Assembly: GCF_000003815.2 (NCBI RefSeq)
Contig: NC_049996.1
Span: forward strand, 5,472,012-5,536,011
Origin: Branchiostoma floridae
Lineage: Eukaryota; Chordata; Leptocardii; Amphioxiformes; Branchiostomatidae
Length of the DNA: 64,000 nt
Direction of reading: 5' to 3'
Shown: positions 40,241 through 53,205 of the stretch, piece by piece
Layout: every line of letters starts with the position of its first letter
How positions within the stretch are numbered: position 1 is the stretch's first letter
The notes under the pieces: model-generated
Database searches by the model: none
The model's input: only the letters and a program-made list of their open reading frames with translations
Told to the model about the DNA's origin: nothing
Translations under genes and position numbers: made by a program

Positions 40241-41275
40241 GTCGCAGCTATGATTTGGATCCGCCATAAACATACAAACAAACAAACAAACGGCACTGAA
40301 AACCTTCCGTGAGCGGTTACCATTATAACACTCATAGATACGATTGTTTGCTTCACTTTGTTGTTCTATGACGTCACAAAGAATGTCGAACATGACGACC
40401 GTTTTGTTTTGCGCCGTTCGAACGATGTCGCTCCAAAGCCACGTTCTATTCAACGTGTAAACACAGGTATAAAAAAAATGAGAGTCATCTTCAGTTCCAG
40501 GAAGCGTTTGTACGAGAATATTCCCATCTTTAATATTACATGTGGATGAAGTAGAGTATTCTGATCTTCAGTAGAAGGCGTGTTTCGTGTGAAGGAAAAT
40601 GTACATCTCTATTTGTTGAGTCGCGTTTCCAGCCAGGTAGGAACTGTTAGAACGTAACTGCTTTTCGTTTGATGTCTCTAGTTTCTAGATCTGTGGGTTT
40701 TCCTGTGCCCTTTAGTTGTCACTACTGCGTGGTTTTCTATGTATTTGTCCCGTTTGAATTTACATGTACCTACATTTAGTAAAAAGTCGACTTTCTTTGG
40801 GTTCTAACTCATGTTTTTACTTCTATGTGTTTAACGTTAACAACGTGTAACCCGATAATCAGGCAGAGGTCAAGGGGGTCAAGAGACCCCGGATGTTTAG
40901 TTCCAGTTGAGTTCAGACAAGTTAAGACACACCGTTAGTTAGAGCGTGCACGCTTAGTTAGAGTAGATTAATTGTAATTGCGTTAGGTTGAGTTGATGCA
41001 AAAATAGTGACTAGTAATCCTAACCTCAACATTCACCTCAAAAATGACAAAAAAGGCACCACATCCAGCAAAATGTTTTATTGTTCTATACCCTGTCTCA
41101 CTCTCTCACTCTCATGGCAGGCTATTATCACTCTCTCTGAGGAACCCCTCCCTTGAACTGTTCCAGACTCTTCTGCATCTTGCAGTCTGGGACCAGGTGG
41201 GGCGTAGGTGTACTACATTAAATATGTACTCATAGCAGACGGTTGGTTGACTGCAGGTAAAGGATTGATTTTCAA

Positions 41276-41414
41276 AAATTTGTACTTTCCCAGAACTATC
41301 GTAGAGTGGAATTTGTTATCACTAAGTACAGTAAGGGCATCTTCTCTGGGTAGCTTTAAAGAACGCTTGCAGATAGATGTGCAAAAGTTAGGTGTGACAG
41401 GTCCTTCGGTGTAA
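41276..41414 (+). pseudogene. CR1-like RT C-terminal scrap with 3' tail
   Basis: LYFPRTIVEWNLLSLSTVRA then SSLGSFKERLQ matches the very common FPRTI.-WN-LP-...-SFK-RL end of metazoan RT proteins. It is followed by the tail GGTTATACCGGCTGCATAGA and GATACAGATACAG (41475-41505). 40241-41275 is otherwise featureless; 40855-40940 repeats at 44425-44515. Confidence 0.65.
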
Positions 41415-41884
41415 TATAACCAGCTGCTGCCGCACGGCGTGCCTGCGAAGCTGGTGTGCTATGCCGAAGGGCGGTTATACCGGCTGCATAGATACAGATA
41501 CAGAAAGGAAATTTGGCACGATTAAATTACCTTCAGTGGTTCCGAGAATGGTCAAACAACAATGGTCTTATTTATTAACACGTATCAAACTTTTCCACTG
41601 AAAATTGCACATTTCAATTCTTATCATTGCAGCAAGAAGGCAGGTAGCGTCCATGAGTCATATTGAAAATCTATGTGCTGAATTCTAGAAACCTTATTTT
41701 TCATTTGATACTCAATCACTGTAGCCTGGGTACCATCCGGAAAGTAGTTCGCTCCGGCGTTCAATATACACTATATACAGTCGCTTCTAGCTCTGACATT
41801 CATTATGCACTATAGATCTATATACAATCGCTTCTCTGTGTTTCCGTCTGGGAACGCGGACCATCTTAACGTCTGGAATCGTCC

Positions 41885-42225
41885 AAATTTTGGACGCAGC
41901 ACTGCATGAAAACCGCTCTTAAGTGTGCTTAAGGGTGCCGTATTGGCATTCTTTAAGTTACTTTACGCAATGCTTACGCATTCGGAAATATTATGTTTAA
42001 GCCATAATTACATGCGTCCGTAAACGTAGTGGCACACATTTAAGCAACATTTAAGCACCGTAAAGCATACTTAATTCCAAATGATTACGCTGCCTTTAAG
42101 CACTGTAAAGTTCCGTAAAAATTGTTGTTTAAGTTGTCTTAAAGTTATCTTAAAGAGTAATTAATGGCACTCATTTAAGATCTGTAAATCAGTTGTAAAT
42201 ATCGATATTTAAGCTTGATATAAGC
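41885..42225. repeat. Cluster of TTTAAG(C) motifs
   Basis: More than a dozen occurrences of TTTAAG/CTTAAA variants (GTGCTTAAGG, TTTAAGCACCGTAAAGCA) in 340 bp. AT-rich, noncoding. Confidence 0.6.
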
Positions 42226-42569
42226 TCCTTTATTTCAATGAATTTGCATACTACGATCATGTGTCAGTGAATGTATCTTTCTTGTAAAGTGGTGTAATGT
42301 TATGTAATTCAGGTATCCTTTCTTGTTTTTTTTATGGCCAGCTGTTGTTGTGTTCCAATCTTTGTACATGCACGCAATCAAATATGCCATGTTTAGCTCA
42401 ACCCTCAATGTCTCGGCGTGATGCATTCACTCCTGGGCCAGTAGAACATCTTGCTTTCCTCATTCTTCGTCCAGTTCCATCCATTCAGATGTCTCAGGCC
42501 TCCAGGTCATCTGGAAACGAGCTTGAACTATGTAGACTTTCGTTCAGGGTTGAAGGAGATACATGCCTC

Positions 42570-43130
42570 ATAAATCGACTAGCCGGCGCGGCGGCGTAAC
42601 TCCCCGGGCTTGATACGGGGCATGTTGCTAGGGGCCCGGGAAGTTACACCGCTGCGGCGCTCCCTTGCCTACTCTAGGAAACCAAACTGGGTAACGAGAA
42701 TACCGATCCCCGCCTGCCCAACGCGCGCCCGCACTACCAGCTGGCCCCTCTTACGTCGGCCCCCGACTATCTCTTGCTTCTCCGAGAGGCAAAACGATAG
42801 TTGCTAGCTGGATCGGCAGACGGGCGGGTGTTTTGGTCCCGGGGCGCAGGGATTGGTAAACCTTTGCGCGCTGGCTCTTAGGAGTTCTGGCTTCACAGGG
42901 TATCCATTGGCCGGCTAGCGCTTTCCTCCAATAAGCAGGGTGATCCAATTCTTGTCCAGGGCGGCAATAGTCGACTGACCGGCCAGGCTCACGGCTTTGT
43001 TGTTCTTGGTGACCGTACGGTTTTTGTGTCCTGGAGCCATTATATTCTGCGTCCCCTGGGCTGAGTTATACGTTGGAGCTGTAGCAGGTCCACACCCAAG
43101 CAAGCTGCGATCACCAAATGATGACAGACT
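42570..43130. other. GC-rich island with a strong hairpin
   Basis: Markedly GC/CpG-rich compared with its flanks. Arms 42584-42614 and 42636-42663 pair (GTAACTCCCCGGGC against GCCCGGGAAGTTAC, extended by GCGGCGGC/GCTGCGGC). Minus-strand frames 43103-42915 (MAPGHKNRTVTKNNKAVSLA) and 42948-42751 are open but unrecognised. Possibly a CpG-island promoter or a foreign insert. Confidence 0.45.
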
Positions 43131-43351
43131 AGATTTGAATTAGGAGCGCGAGTGCTGATTGGTCCAAATCGCCCGTTGTTTATATTGAAACAATGATTTG
43201 CATAGTCAGTAGACATGATGGTCTATGTTATGTGTATTGCTATTGTTATTCATGGACAGGCTTGCTGACCATTTCCATTGCGAGAGGGCCTGTTGTCATC
43301 GAACGAGCGCTCTAGAACCCATTCCTTGATTCGCTCATCAACTGACGTTAG

Positions 43352-44270
43352 CACCAAACGGTTTGAATGTGCACGTCTCCAGACGGATAGCAGAAGTGAA
43401 CATAGGAGCGAACTACTATCCGGATGGTACCCAGGCTACAATCACTGTGTTCCTATGGTGTAATAGGAAGCAAATAGATTGCAGATTATCAAACTTTCAG
43501 CGTATTGTCGGGGTTAGTTTGTCTGATTATGTATTTCCGACCTACTCGTATTTCAGCAAAACCCAAGAAGGTATGTATTGGTGGCGCCGCCGCGTATTAC
43601 TTTTCCACTAATTTAAGAAATGTTTGTTAATATTCCGCAAACATTTTTGAAACTTTTTTGAATCTTATTTTGCAAATTGAATGTTAGCAATTTGTAAATC
43701 AATTTGATAACAGATTACGGTACCTGTAATGTAATCAAATGCAATCAAATTCCTTTATAAGTGCAATTTAAATGATTCAGATGTGGTATGTTTGTCTCAA
43801 AAAACAATGATTAACATGGATTAAATAGCGGCCTCTACATTTTGCTGGTGGTACTGCAACGATGGTTCACATGATTTAGGCATGGCATATTTATATATAT
43901 CTATGCGTCTCTAAATTTTTGGACAATTTGTAAGCTGTTAAATCTAAATGATTGGTCAAATCATTTACTCGCTGAACGATCAGTACAACTTTCTTGTTTT
44001 ACGTTTTTGTCGTAACACGTCAATAATGGTTGTAGAGTTTTATCATCACCAGTTACTGCACGGGTTGGGTCTTACCGACATGGCAGTGGGGACCCCTAGA
44101 TGTTGATGTGATTATTACAGGTGTATGTGGCCGTGCAAGTCTGCTGCAGTACTGATACGGATTGATAGAGGCCGCTTTTGATCCATGTAACCAAAACTCT
44201 CTTCAGATAGTCAAACTAGAAATCGTCCGATTAAACCGAGATTTCATCTGATTGAGGTGGGCACCTTTGA
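43352..44270 (+). repeat. Duplicated module, copy C, with a possible exon
   Basis: 43500-43590 matches the 26395-26480 and 37100-37180 blocks, and 44065-44200 matches the terminal block. After the acceptor GACGTTAG|CACC (43351) an open frame reads GLNVHVSRRIAEVNIGANYY then PDGTQATITVFLWC. This is protein-like but of unknown family. The rest is decayed. Confidence 0.5.
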
Positions 44271-44494
44271 ATTATGGTGGATATTAATAAAAGGCTTTAT
44301 ACTGTATGATAATGCCCCGAAGTTGTGTAACGTTACCTTATTTCTGGGCAAGATCGAGAACCATAGCTTCAATACACATTTAAGCAATTTTACCTTCCTT
44401 TTCCTATAAACTTATTCACATGTAACCGGGTAATCAGGCGAAGGTCAGGAGAGGTCAAGAGAGACCAGGATGTTCAGTTCAGTTCTAGTTGAGT

Positions 44495-44962
44495 TCAAAC
44501 AAGTTTAGACAAGTTACTCATGATTATGTCGGCTTTCCTCGAATAACGCTCTGCCAGCAGGTCAGCCTTCAGTCTCGCACGTCGTTCCTCGTCTAGCGCT
44601 CGGCGTAAGTCTTGAATTTCCTCCGACTGGAATTCCGCAGCGTGTTCGTTGGCTCCCACCCGCTCGCGTAAACTGGTTAAGTCGGCTGACAAACCCTGGA
44701 CCTTGTTGTCTAAAGCGCGAATTTGGCCTGACAGTTTTTCCCCAACATCCTGAAACTGACCTAGTAGAGTCTCCTGTTGTTTTTGAGTCTGTTTGAGGAT
44801 CAGATGCGCGAGCGTCTGAAGCTCTGGTGAAAGAGACTGCAACTCGTCGCTCCCCGTACAAGCCGCCATCTTTGGTGTCTTGGGTGGGGGGTAGCGTTTC
44901 AGATTCGGACTACCTTCTTCCGTGCTGCTAGAGCCCCTGAAGCGCCTAGTTCTCTTTCCCAT
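44495..44962 (-). pseudogene. LINE ORF1, third copy, truncated
   Basis: MGKRTRRFRGSSSTEEGSPN, then PPPKTPKM, the coiled coil and LKADLLAERYSRKADII, after which homology stops near 44520 at a junction with the repeat also seen at 40855-40940. Upstream leader to 45099 retained. Same L1/Tx1 group as 10740-11627. Confidence 0.9.
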
Positions 44963-45439
44963 TCAACAGTTCAAATATAAACGTCCTAGACCCCCAGAAA
45001 TTGATGCGGTTTGAGTTCTATTTAGACATAGCGTGGAGATTTAAGTAGGCAGGAGCGCACCTCAACCGTAACACACCTATCTGGGGGCCGCCATCTTGAA
45101 AATCTAAAAAAAAAAAACTGTAGTCTTTCCGGTTAACCAACCGAGCATTGGAAAAGTAAACCACCCGAGTTATTTAGTGGGCCAACCGCTGGCAGGGGAC
45201 ATATACTTTTACATTTAATATCTGTATAATGAAAAATGATGTAGCATCGTTTCCAACAGCTTCTCCTCTTTTGTCTTTACTGACAAGTGCTATAAACATA
45301 CACAATAAACCAAGTATATTAAATGTAATACACTGCATATTTTTTCAATCAGAAACGCACCATTTTCCGAAGGCCTTAGCAAGAATATTATTAACAACAT
45401 TATTCTGTCAGGCAGAAAATGTCACATCGCCGTCGTAGT

Positions 45440-46445
45440 ATTCTGATCTTTAATATCAGCTGTGTTATGTGTGCAGAAGGAGAGGAGTATTCCGATCTTC
45501 AATAGCAGCTGTGTTATGTGTGGAGAAGAAGAGGAGTATTCCGATCTTCAATAGCAGCTGTGTTATGTGTGGAGAAGAAGAGAAGTATTCCGATCTTCAA
45601 TAGCAGCTGTGTTATGTGTGGAGAAGAAGAGAAGTATTCCGATCTTCAATAGCAGCTGTGTTATGTGTGGAGAAGAAGAGGAGTATTCCGACCTTCAAAA
45701 GTAGCTGTGTTATGTGTGGAGAAGAAGAGGAGTATTCCGATCTTCAATAGCAGCTTTGTTATGTGTGGAGAAGAAGAGGAGTATTCCGATCTTTAATAGC
45801 AGCTGTGTTATGTATGGTGAAGAAGAGGAGTATTCCGATCTTCAATAGCAGCTGTGTTATGTGGGAGAAGAAGAGGGGTATTCTGATCTTCAATAGCAGC
45901 TGTGTTATGTGTAAAGAAATAAGAGGAGTATTCCGATCTTCAATAGCAGCTGTGTTATGTGTGGAGAAGAAGAGAAGTATTCCGATGTTCAATAGCAGCT
46001 GTGTTATGTGTGGAGAAGAAGAGGAGTATTACGATCTTTAATAGCAGCTGTGTTATGTATGGTGAAGAAGAGGAGTATTCCGATCTTCAATAGCAGCTGT
46101 GTTATGTGTGGAGAAGAAGAGGAGTATTCCGATCTTCAATAGCAGCTGTGTTATGTGGGAGAAGAAGAGGAGTATTCTGATCTTCAATAGCAGCTGTGTT
46201 ATGTGTGGAGAAGAAGAGGAGTATTCCGATCTTCAATAGCAGCTGTGTTATGTGTGGAGAAGAAGAGGAGTATTCCGATCTTCAATAGCAGCTGTGTTAT
46301 GTGGGAGAAGAAGAGGAGCATTCTGATCTTCAATAGCAGCTGTGTTATGTGTGGAGAAGAAGAGGAGTATTCCGATCTTCAATAGCAGCTGTGTTATGTG
46401 GGAGAAGAAGAGGAGTATTCTGATCTTCAATAGCAGCTGTGATAT
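45440..46445. repeat. 49-bp minisatellite, about 20 copies
   Basis: Unit: CCGATCTTCAATAGCAGCTG, TGTTATGTGTGGAGAAGAAG, AGGAGTATT. Because 49 is 1 mod 3, long frames open on both strands; these are not genes. A lone related unit is at 40553-40600. Confidence 0.97.
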
Positions 46446-46698
46446 GTTTATGACAATTATTTTGTCGCGCTCTGGGTGTCCTGTAGCTGAGGTATTTTTG
46501 GCATAAGGCTCATAACATAGTTGTACATCTCCACCGATTCTATGTTGGCTTTGAAGAAGGAATGCATCATGTGGCTATCGTTTAGAGGCGACCAGAAATT
46601 CCGACGGCGTTTACTAACTTGGTTTGCTTCGTTTCCTGATTATGATATGATGATCTGCCTTTCTGCTGATGTATATGAAGCATCATCATCATCATTAC

Positions 46699-48980
46699 CA
46701 TGATCTGGATGGAGGTCAGCACGCCCTCCTTCCTGCTCTCTTTCCTGTCCTGGTTTTTCTTTGTGCTCAATGCCAACCCCTGCGAAAGGTTGGTCTTTAG
46801 CACGCGCGTGAAGTATGATTGTGTGGATGACAGTCAATATGATATTAACCAATAGTAGAATATTGGTCCACCAAACATATCGGTGCACTCGTGCCGCAGG
46901 AACTGTGCAGGGTACCGAGAACTTATTTTCCACTGAACATTGGAACTTTTCATCAATGCTCGCAGCAGAGATGGGTTGGTGCGAGGGATAGGTAACGGTA
47001 AAAGCAACAGCAGTAGAATATGGCAAGGCCTGTTTCAGAAGGTAACAGAAATACACAGAACGAGTATTTCGCTATTTATTTACTATAAAAACCAATTCCT
47101 CTTGCTTATAAGGTGTGTACAGACCTTGGCTGTCTGCAGGAGCATTGTCTTGATCGTTTACCAAAACTTTCTTAGTCGGATTTCTAAATCGGTAATATAG
47201 CACTACCATGTCATATGCTAAGAATCTTATATTACAAATGACTTCCCTACCAATGGTTATATTCCAAAGCAAGAACTGTGCGAACATGAGCGCTGCTTGT
47301 ATGACCAACATCATGGCAAACTGGTTATAGCTGAACTTTGGGTTTGTGGAAAATGAATCCATCCATGCACAATAAACGTTTACAAACTCAGAAAGCTGCC
47401 TGGCGTAGACTGGTATCCCGCTGAAGGGGTTGTCGGTTGAGTTACCGTCAGACACAAACGTTCTGTTCTCGCGATCGGGTTGAACGTTTCCATGTACCAG
47501 GTCCAGGGGGAAACACTGGGTACCAGATCCTGAATAAAGCAAACATGAAGCAACAGTTAACTACTCTCAAAGCATGAACTGTTAGCTACACTCACACTCA
47601 AAATATTGTTATAGTGTGTCATGCAAAGCATATTATACAGTTTATCTGATTTATGTTCATTTGTCTCTCTATTGTCATAATCTACATTTAGTAAACACAG
47701 AACGGAATGGCTATGGTGTTTTATCCTGTAAACATCCGAGAATAATTAAAGCTAGAATACTTGTGAGAAGGAACAAAGTTTATTTGGCGGCATTTAGGTC
47801 CAGCGGTTTGAATACAAATTGTCTCATTTTCAAGATGACTGCTATTTCTCCTCCGACATGTTGTTAGCTTATCTTGCTGAAAAAAGACCTAAAGCACAGA
47901 GGGCGAGGAACTCCTACAAAAGACTAACGAAACTCCAAGAGCTTTACGAAAGCTTGCAGGATGCAGAGCACAGTGGAAAAAGATGAAGAAAGACTAAATG
48001 CTGCTACAGGACTCTTCTGGGGGCACACCCCAGTTTATTTGGGGTTTCAAATGGAGGCGACACAACCTAAAGTCTAGAGACCAGCTCTCCCAGGAAATTA
48101 TCCTGAAGCAAAATAACTTTATATGGGGTGAGAGGATATTTCCTAAGCTACAAGACCAACTGAGTTTCGATCCTTTAACTTGTCTAGTTTTTAAAAAAAA
48201 ATAGAGGGACAAATCGTTATTTTCATGTAAAAAATAACGCACAAATTCGGGCATTTTGGCATTGAAAAAAAAAACACATGAAGAAGATTTTTCCGGCAAG
48301 CACGACTGATACTGTCAGAAAGAGGAAAACCTAAAGAGTAATCCAGCCAATTATAAACTTAAGGAGGTTCTAGTGCTACAGTTTTTTTGATAATCAACGG
48401 CGCGCGGCATTGTAACTTGGCTTAACACAGCGCTTCAGAGGTCAATCTAGGCCACCGGCCTGTTTACATTCAGGCGTAGGGATATCCCGGAAGTAAGGCG
48501 CGGACCAAAACACAATTTGCACAAAAAACACACCATTTCCAACGCTTTTCAGCCATGTAACCGTTTAATGTAATTTCGATGGAAATAATGAGAAATGTCA
48601 ACTCAAACATGGACCCTCGGAAGCCTTTCGTCACTTTTTTGTCGCGTTCTACCACGAACGGACCCCGGTCGCGAAAGAACTGGGGTGTGCACCGTTCTAA
48701 GACTGTGACGGCGACATTTAATAACTCAGTTAAGACTGTAGATGCCGAACACAGTGAATGAAGATGATGATGATATCGTTAATATGTGAAAGAGATGAGA
48801 TTTACCTAGCAGGTCCCGTCCCACCAGCAGAATAGACATGAGGACCGGCAGCCAACAGGAGACGACTTTAAGCACATAGTCGGCCCACATCTCGGCATGC
48901 AGACTTGCCGGGTCCGTCACGTCCATTAACGACTGGAGAAGGCTGTCAATCATCGTCTGTCGTTGGTTTGTAAGCTTCGA
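46699..48980 (-). CDS. Four-TM large-pore channel (pannexin/innexin/LRRC8-like), exons
   Basis: Exon 48980-48806 (or from the ATG at 48953) reads MIDSLLQSLMDVTDPASLHA, then TM1 LKVVSCWLPVLMSILLVG, donor CTAG|GTAAAT. Exon 47529-46699 starts G|GATCTGG, in phase, as GSGTQCFPLD. It has extracellular loop 1 with VYCAWMDSF, TM2 AMMLVIQAALMFAQFLLWN, a basic cytoplasmic loop, TM3 CYLLKQALPYSTAVAFTV, loop 2 with FQCSVENKFSVPCTVP, TM4 TNILLLVNIILTVIHTIIL and a charged tail, ending CATG|GTAATG. Two cysteines per loop and four helices fit the pannexin-type fold (family knowledge). An in-frame TAG at 47074-47072, just before TM3, interrupts the long exon. Intron 47530-48805 holds nothing I recognise; 46446-46698 likewise. 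Confidence 0.6.
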
Positions 48981-51680
48981 CTGTGAAGTCAATAATCAAT
49001 GCATTATAAAACCGTGGTATGGTTTGTGAGATAATTGTTTGCGAAAATCCCCTTGCCAATCAAATTAACCATTTGTGACTAAACCACCTCGTGGTTAGGC
49101 TCATAAAAAGCGGAGCACCGACCGTTGGCTTTGAATTCGCATTTACACCTAAACTTGCACATCGAACTTTAGGCGTTGTAAACAGATATTTAAAGTCAGT
49201 ACACCCGAACAGTACTTACTGGTAACGAGTTCCAAGTGCAATCGAAAAACTTAAAACCTGCATGGCTTGATGCTGTGACGGGACCTAATAAAATAGCAAT
49301 ATCTCACCTATCCACTTGGATGGTAACCTGATCTGACTGTTAGGGACACATCAGCTCGGCCATGAAACTAAAGCGACACACGAGAAGTCACCATTCATCT
49401 AAGATAAAAGACCTGTCCGTCAACCGCTTGCGGCTTGACGACAAACAAACTGCCCTGGCGTGTAAAAAAAAAACCAGTCTCACCTAAGCTTCGGCACCAA
49501 AACAGGTGAAGGTCAAAGAGAGCAAGTGTTATGTTTTCATGCTTTATATTTTAATTCAAATGTTTTTCATTTTCCTGAATGTTGGGCTAATTCACATATA
49601 CACTTGACAGTAAAAACGTAACCGGGCTCTTATGGCCGTCTTCAAAACAGCACATAGTCGATCATTTATTTAATTTTAGGGACTAGTTATCACTTACGCA
49701 GTAAATTTTCACTGCGGATGGATATGGGAGTCGTTACCCCTAGTACATATCATTGTAGCCATACAAGGCTGAATTGGTTATACTTTTCATCATGATATTT
49801 TCGGCCATCTTGGATTTTGACCAATTACGTTTTCTCATTAGCATATTTTACGAACGACCGAACGATACTTTACGATAATTGAATTATAAATGTTCAAGTA
49901 AGATGTGCTAGATATTTGATATATGAAGAAAAGCTTAGTTCAACAAGAAAAACTTAAAATCCCATTGTTAAACCCAAAACTAGTAGTTTTTTGTAAAATT
50001 TGCCTTTTTGAAACCCGTTGCCAAGACCAAAATTAATAAACTTACTCTTTTGTCGCAATTTGTTGCCAAGAATGTTCTAGGAAAAGTCACAAAGTTTGTT
50101 TGTTTTAGCACAAGCCGTTTGGGAGCTATATGACGTTAATGTTGGCGCAGGCACTTTAGCCCCCAAGTGGGTAGGGTTAAGCGTTAGACGTCTTAGGCAT
50201 AAGGCGTCTGTGCAAATTACTCTTGACGTCATAAGGCGTCTTCAATGGAGAAAGTTACAGAATTCTAGCTAAGTAGAGCTATACCTAGTTGTCAAAAGCA
50301 ACAAGCTTAAGGACGAGCACGTTAGGTTTAAGGGATATCTTGCACAAATGTTTGCAGAAGGTAGTTAAACATTCACCTGATGAAAGAGGAACTGATGAAC
50401 TGAGTAAATAAGACAAATCGTACGTAAAGAAACGATGTTTCAGGCACAGACCTACATTCGCATCGTTATAAATGCAATTCACATGCAAAGGATTTTTCAA
50501 TAAGTGCATTGTAAGCCCATATATGTATATATAAAACATAATGTTGATAATTATCTAAGATATACACGGCCGACATGAACCACAGTCCTGCAACATGGGG
50601 GCAAACCGTCATGAGGTCATTCACCCTGGCGTCAGCATACGTCATCGCGTGGGTCACGTGAGGCCTGCTACTTACTCTCTCCCCTTCTTACCTGCGTAGG
50701 TGACGGACCAGTTCTGTCTTCACGGGGCCTCACCTAGGCGTCTTGGGACATCAGAGTACAAAGACTTTGGTTCCTGGTGAGTTTAAGAGCCTTACAGAGG
50801 TCTCAAGACCTAGAAGAAATTCAGCAATCTCTCGCAAGACACTTCTGGAAAAGTTCATGTATGTTACTGTACACCTGAACCCGGAAGTTACACCTGCAAT
50901 TGTATTAGCACCAGAAGTACAAAGACTTTGGGAATACTAGCGCATTTTTCGACCGCACAGATAAAATATTATTAAAAGATAGGAATCACAAAGCTTTAGC
51001 TGCCTCTCTATGGCTATGATAGTGTTTTAAATGATATTCTGACTCCGTTGTTGGCACTGTTAAATCCGTGCTTTTCTAAACATACTGTAAACGCATAATG
51101 ATTGGACCGTTGCTTGGAAGAAAATAACACACTTGAAATGCCCATGTCATTCCCTTGTAATTGTCAGCATTGTTGGCATGCCCTTAATCTACGTTTTTCA
51201 AATCTATCATGTTCCGATTACATCTGTGCGTGCTGTTATGGAAAGGTAGTATGGGTTGGTGCCAACCTCATTGCAAGGTAGCAGAACACAGTAGTAATAG
51301 GCGAACCCTGGGGTCCATGGCGCGGGTACAGAAAGTAGTACGGATAAACTTGTTGAAGCAAAGGTAAAAATCCTTATTTGAGTGGCAGCCAGATATAACA
51401 TGTGCTGCGTGGTCACGGAAGGTGTCGACTCTGAGACTGTTTGATTTGGATTATGAAAGTTTTCTGTTTCGTGTATAATTGATCCCCATTATTATTACGC
51501 AACTGCCCTTCTAGTGTGAGCCAGCTGCAGTTACGTGACCTCCGCAGAGCGGCGTTTCAAAGTGGGCGTGAGAGGGCGATGCGCCGACAGGATTCTGTTT
51601 TTATATTTCAGCCATATATAGTATGGTGAAATATATTGTATTCGTAATGTTTCTTCTTTCTTTCTTTCTTCTTCTTCTTT
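48981..51680. other. No supported gene
   Basis: AT-rich intergenic or intronic sequence. The ORF 50743-50940 (ends VTPAIVLAPEVQRLWEY) has no recognisable domain. Repeated GGCGTCT motifs at 50185-50240 are minor. Confidence 0.5.
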
Positions 51681-51856
51681 CTCCTGTCAAATCTTCAAAG
51701 TGATTCATCTCCGCCGTTCCTGGACCGAATGACCTGAAATTTGGCACAGGGGTAGAATGGGCCAATACCTTGATGCTTTTTCTCAGTTTTTTTCATATCT
51801 GCCTCTAAAATGATTTTTTTTTAGGTTTAAAGGTCATGTTTTGACCAAAATAAAAT

Positions 51857-53205
51857 ATATTGTCCCCCTGTACCCTGGTCTTACAATGGAATGGCCTGAA
51901 ATTTGGTGTAGATAGGCATTAGATAGTTGGTAAAATGATCCAAGTAAAAGTTTTGACATAAACTAGTTTAAAATAATTAATTTGGGCACTTTTCTGAGGG
52001 GTAATTTGTTTTCTTTTGGCCTCCTGGCGTGACCTTCCGTGACCCCGCACGGAGTCCACACCTGTGCGCTAAGAGCGAAGGCTAATTAATATTCATAAGC
52101 GGGGCCCCACGATTCCGTATATACGGCAGTGTTCCCGCCAGAATTTTTTTCGGGGGCCGCCGAAGAACGCTGAAGGCCCCGGCCCGGCAGAGTCCAGGGG
52201 CAGAGCCCCGTTGGGGTTCCCAGGGTGACGAAGCCCGCCTGAAACTCTTGCACTTTAGGCTATTCAGAAGGCTTATTGTATCAGTTTTAGGGGCATTTCT
52301 GTAATAATCACAACAGTCACTTAACTTCTCTTCAGGAGTTTAGCGTAACAGTATTTCAGGTCAAACCGTCAAAGGCAACTAAAAACAAACTTTAACGTTA
52401 CTGAGTTCAACAGTACTTATAACTTATCAGCCGAAGTTGAAACGCTAGCGATGGTAGTTTCATTGCGCTGTTAGCTCCGTGCGACTGTTGTTGACGGTCT
52501 TATAACAATATATTTTGCCCCCCTGTACCCTGCCATTACAAGTGAATGACCTAACATTTGGTATAGATAGGCATAAGATAGTTGATAAAATGATCCAAGT
52601 AAAATTTTTGGCATAAAGTACTGTAAAAGGCTTAATTACAGCACTTTTTTTAGAGGAAATTGTTTTTCTTTCGTTCTCCATGCCGTGACCTTTCGGACGT
52701 TCACCCCACGGAGCCGACATCTGCACCTGCGTCTAGCCGACAGGAAGAGTTGATTCAATTAATGGTTCAGCCAATCAGCGAAGGGGAAAACGAAGGCTAA
52801 TTAATATTCATAAGCGGGACCACACAATACGGTAACTTGAAGACTCGGGCTGTACAGACTTCTCGCCAGGATTTTTTCAAAGCGTCGGACAGTGGCCCGG
52901 GGGCCGCAGTCCTTGCATTTTAGACTATTGAGAATGCTTCTTTTATCCTTTTTTTAGGGTCATATCTACGATGATCGTAGTAGTCACTTACTTCTCTTCA
53001 GCAGTTTGACTTAAAATATTTCGGGTCAAAGTTTCAAAGACAACTAAAACCTCATAAACAACAAACTTTCCTTAGCTCAACAGTACTTGTAAATATTGTC
53101 CGAGTTGCCATCCTTATAATTAGTTGAAGGGCTTATTTATAGCGCTAGTATCTTCGTTGCGCCGTTAGCCGCCGTGCGACTTTTGTTGACGGTCTGATAG
53201 CCCTG
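51857..53205. repeat. Tandem duplication, two ~700-bp units
   Basis: 51857-52500 and 52507-53205 match throughout, e.g. CCCCCTGTACCCTG, GATAGGCAT.AGATAGTTG, GAAGGCTAATTAATATTCAT, CTTCTCTTCAG.AGTTT, CGTGCGACT.TTGTTGACGG. They are diverged by many substitutions and small indels. No coding content. Confidence 0.88.

Noticed and set aside
45763-46430. Repeat-derived ORFs on both strands
   Set aside because: Products of the 49-bp minisatellite only.
50743-50940. 65-aa plus-strand ORF
   Set aside because: No domain, no splice context; length not beyond chance.
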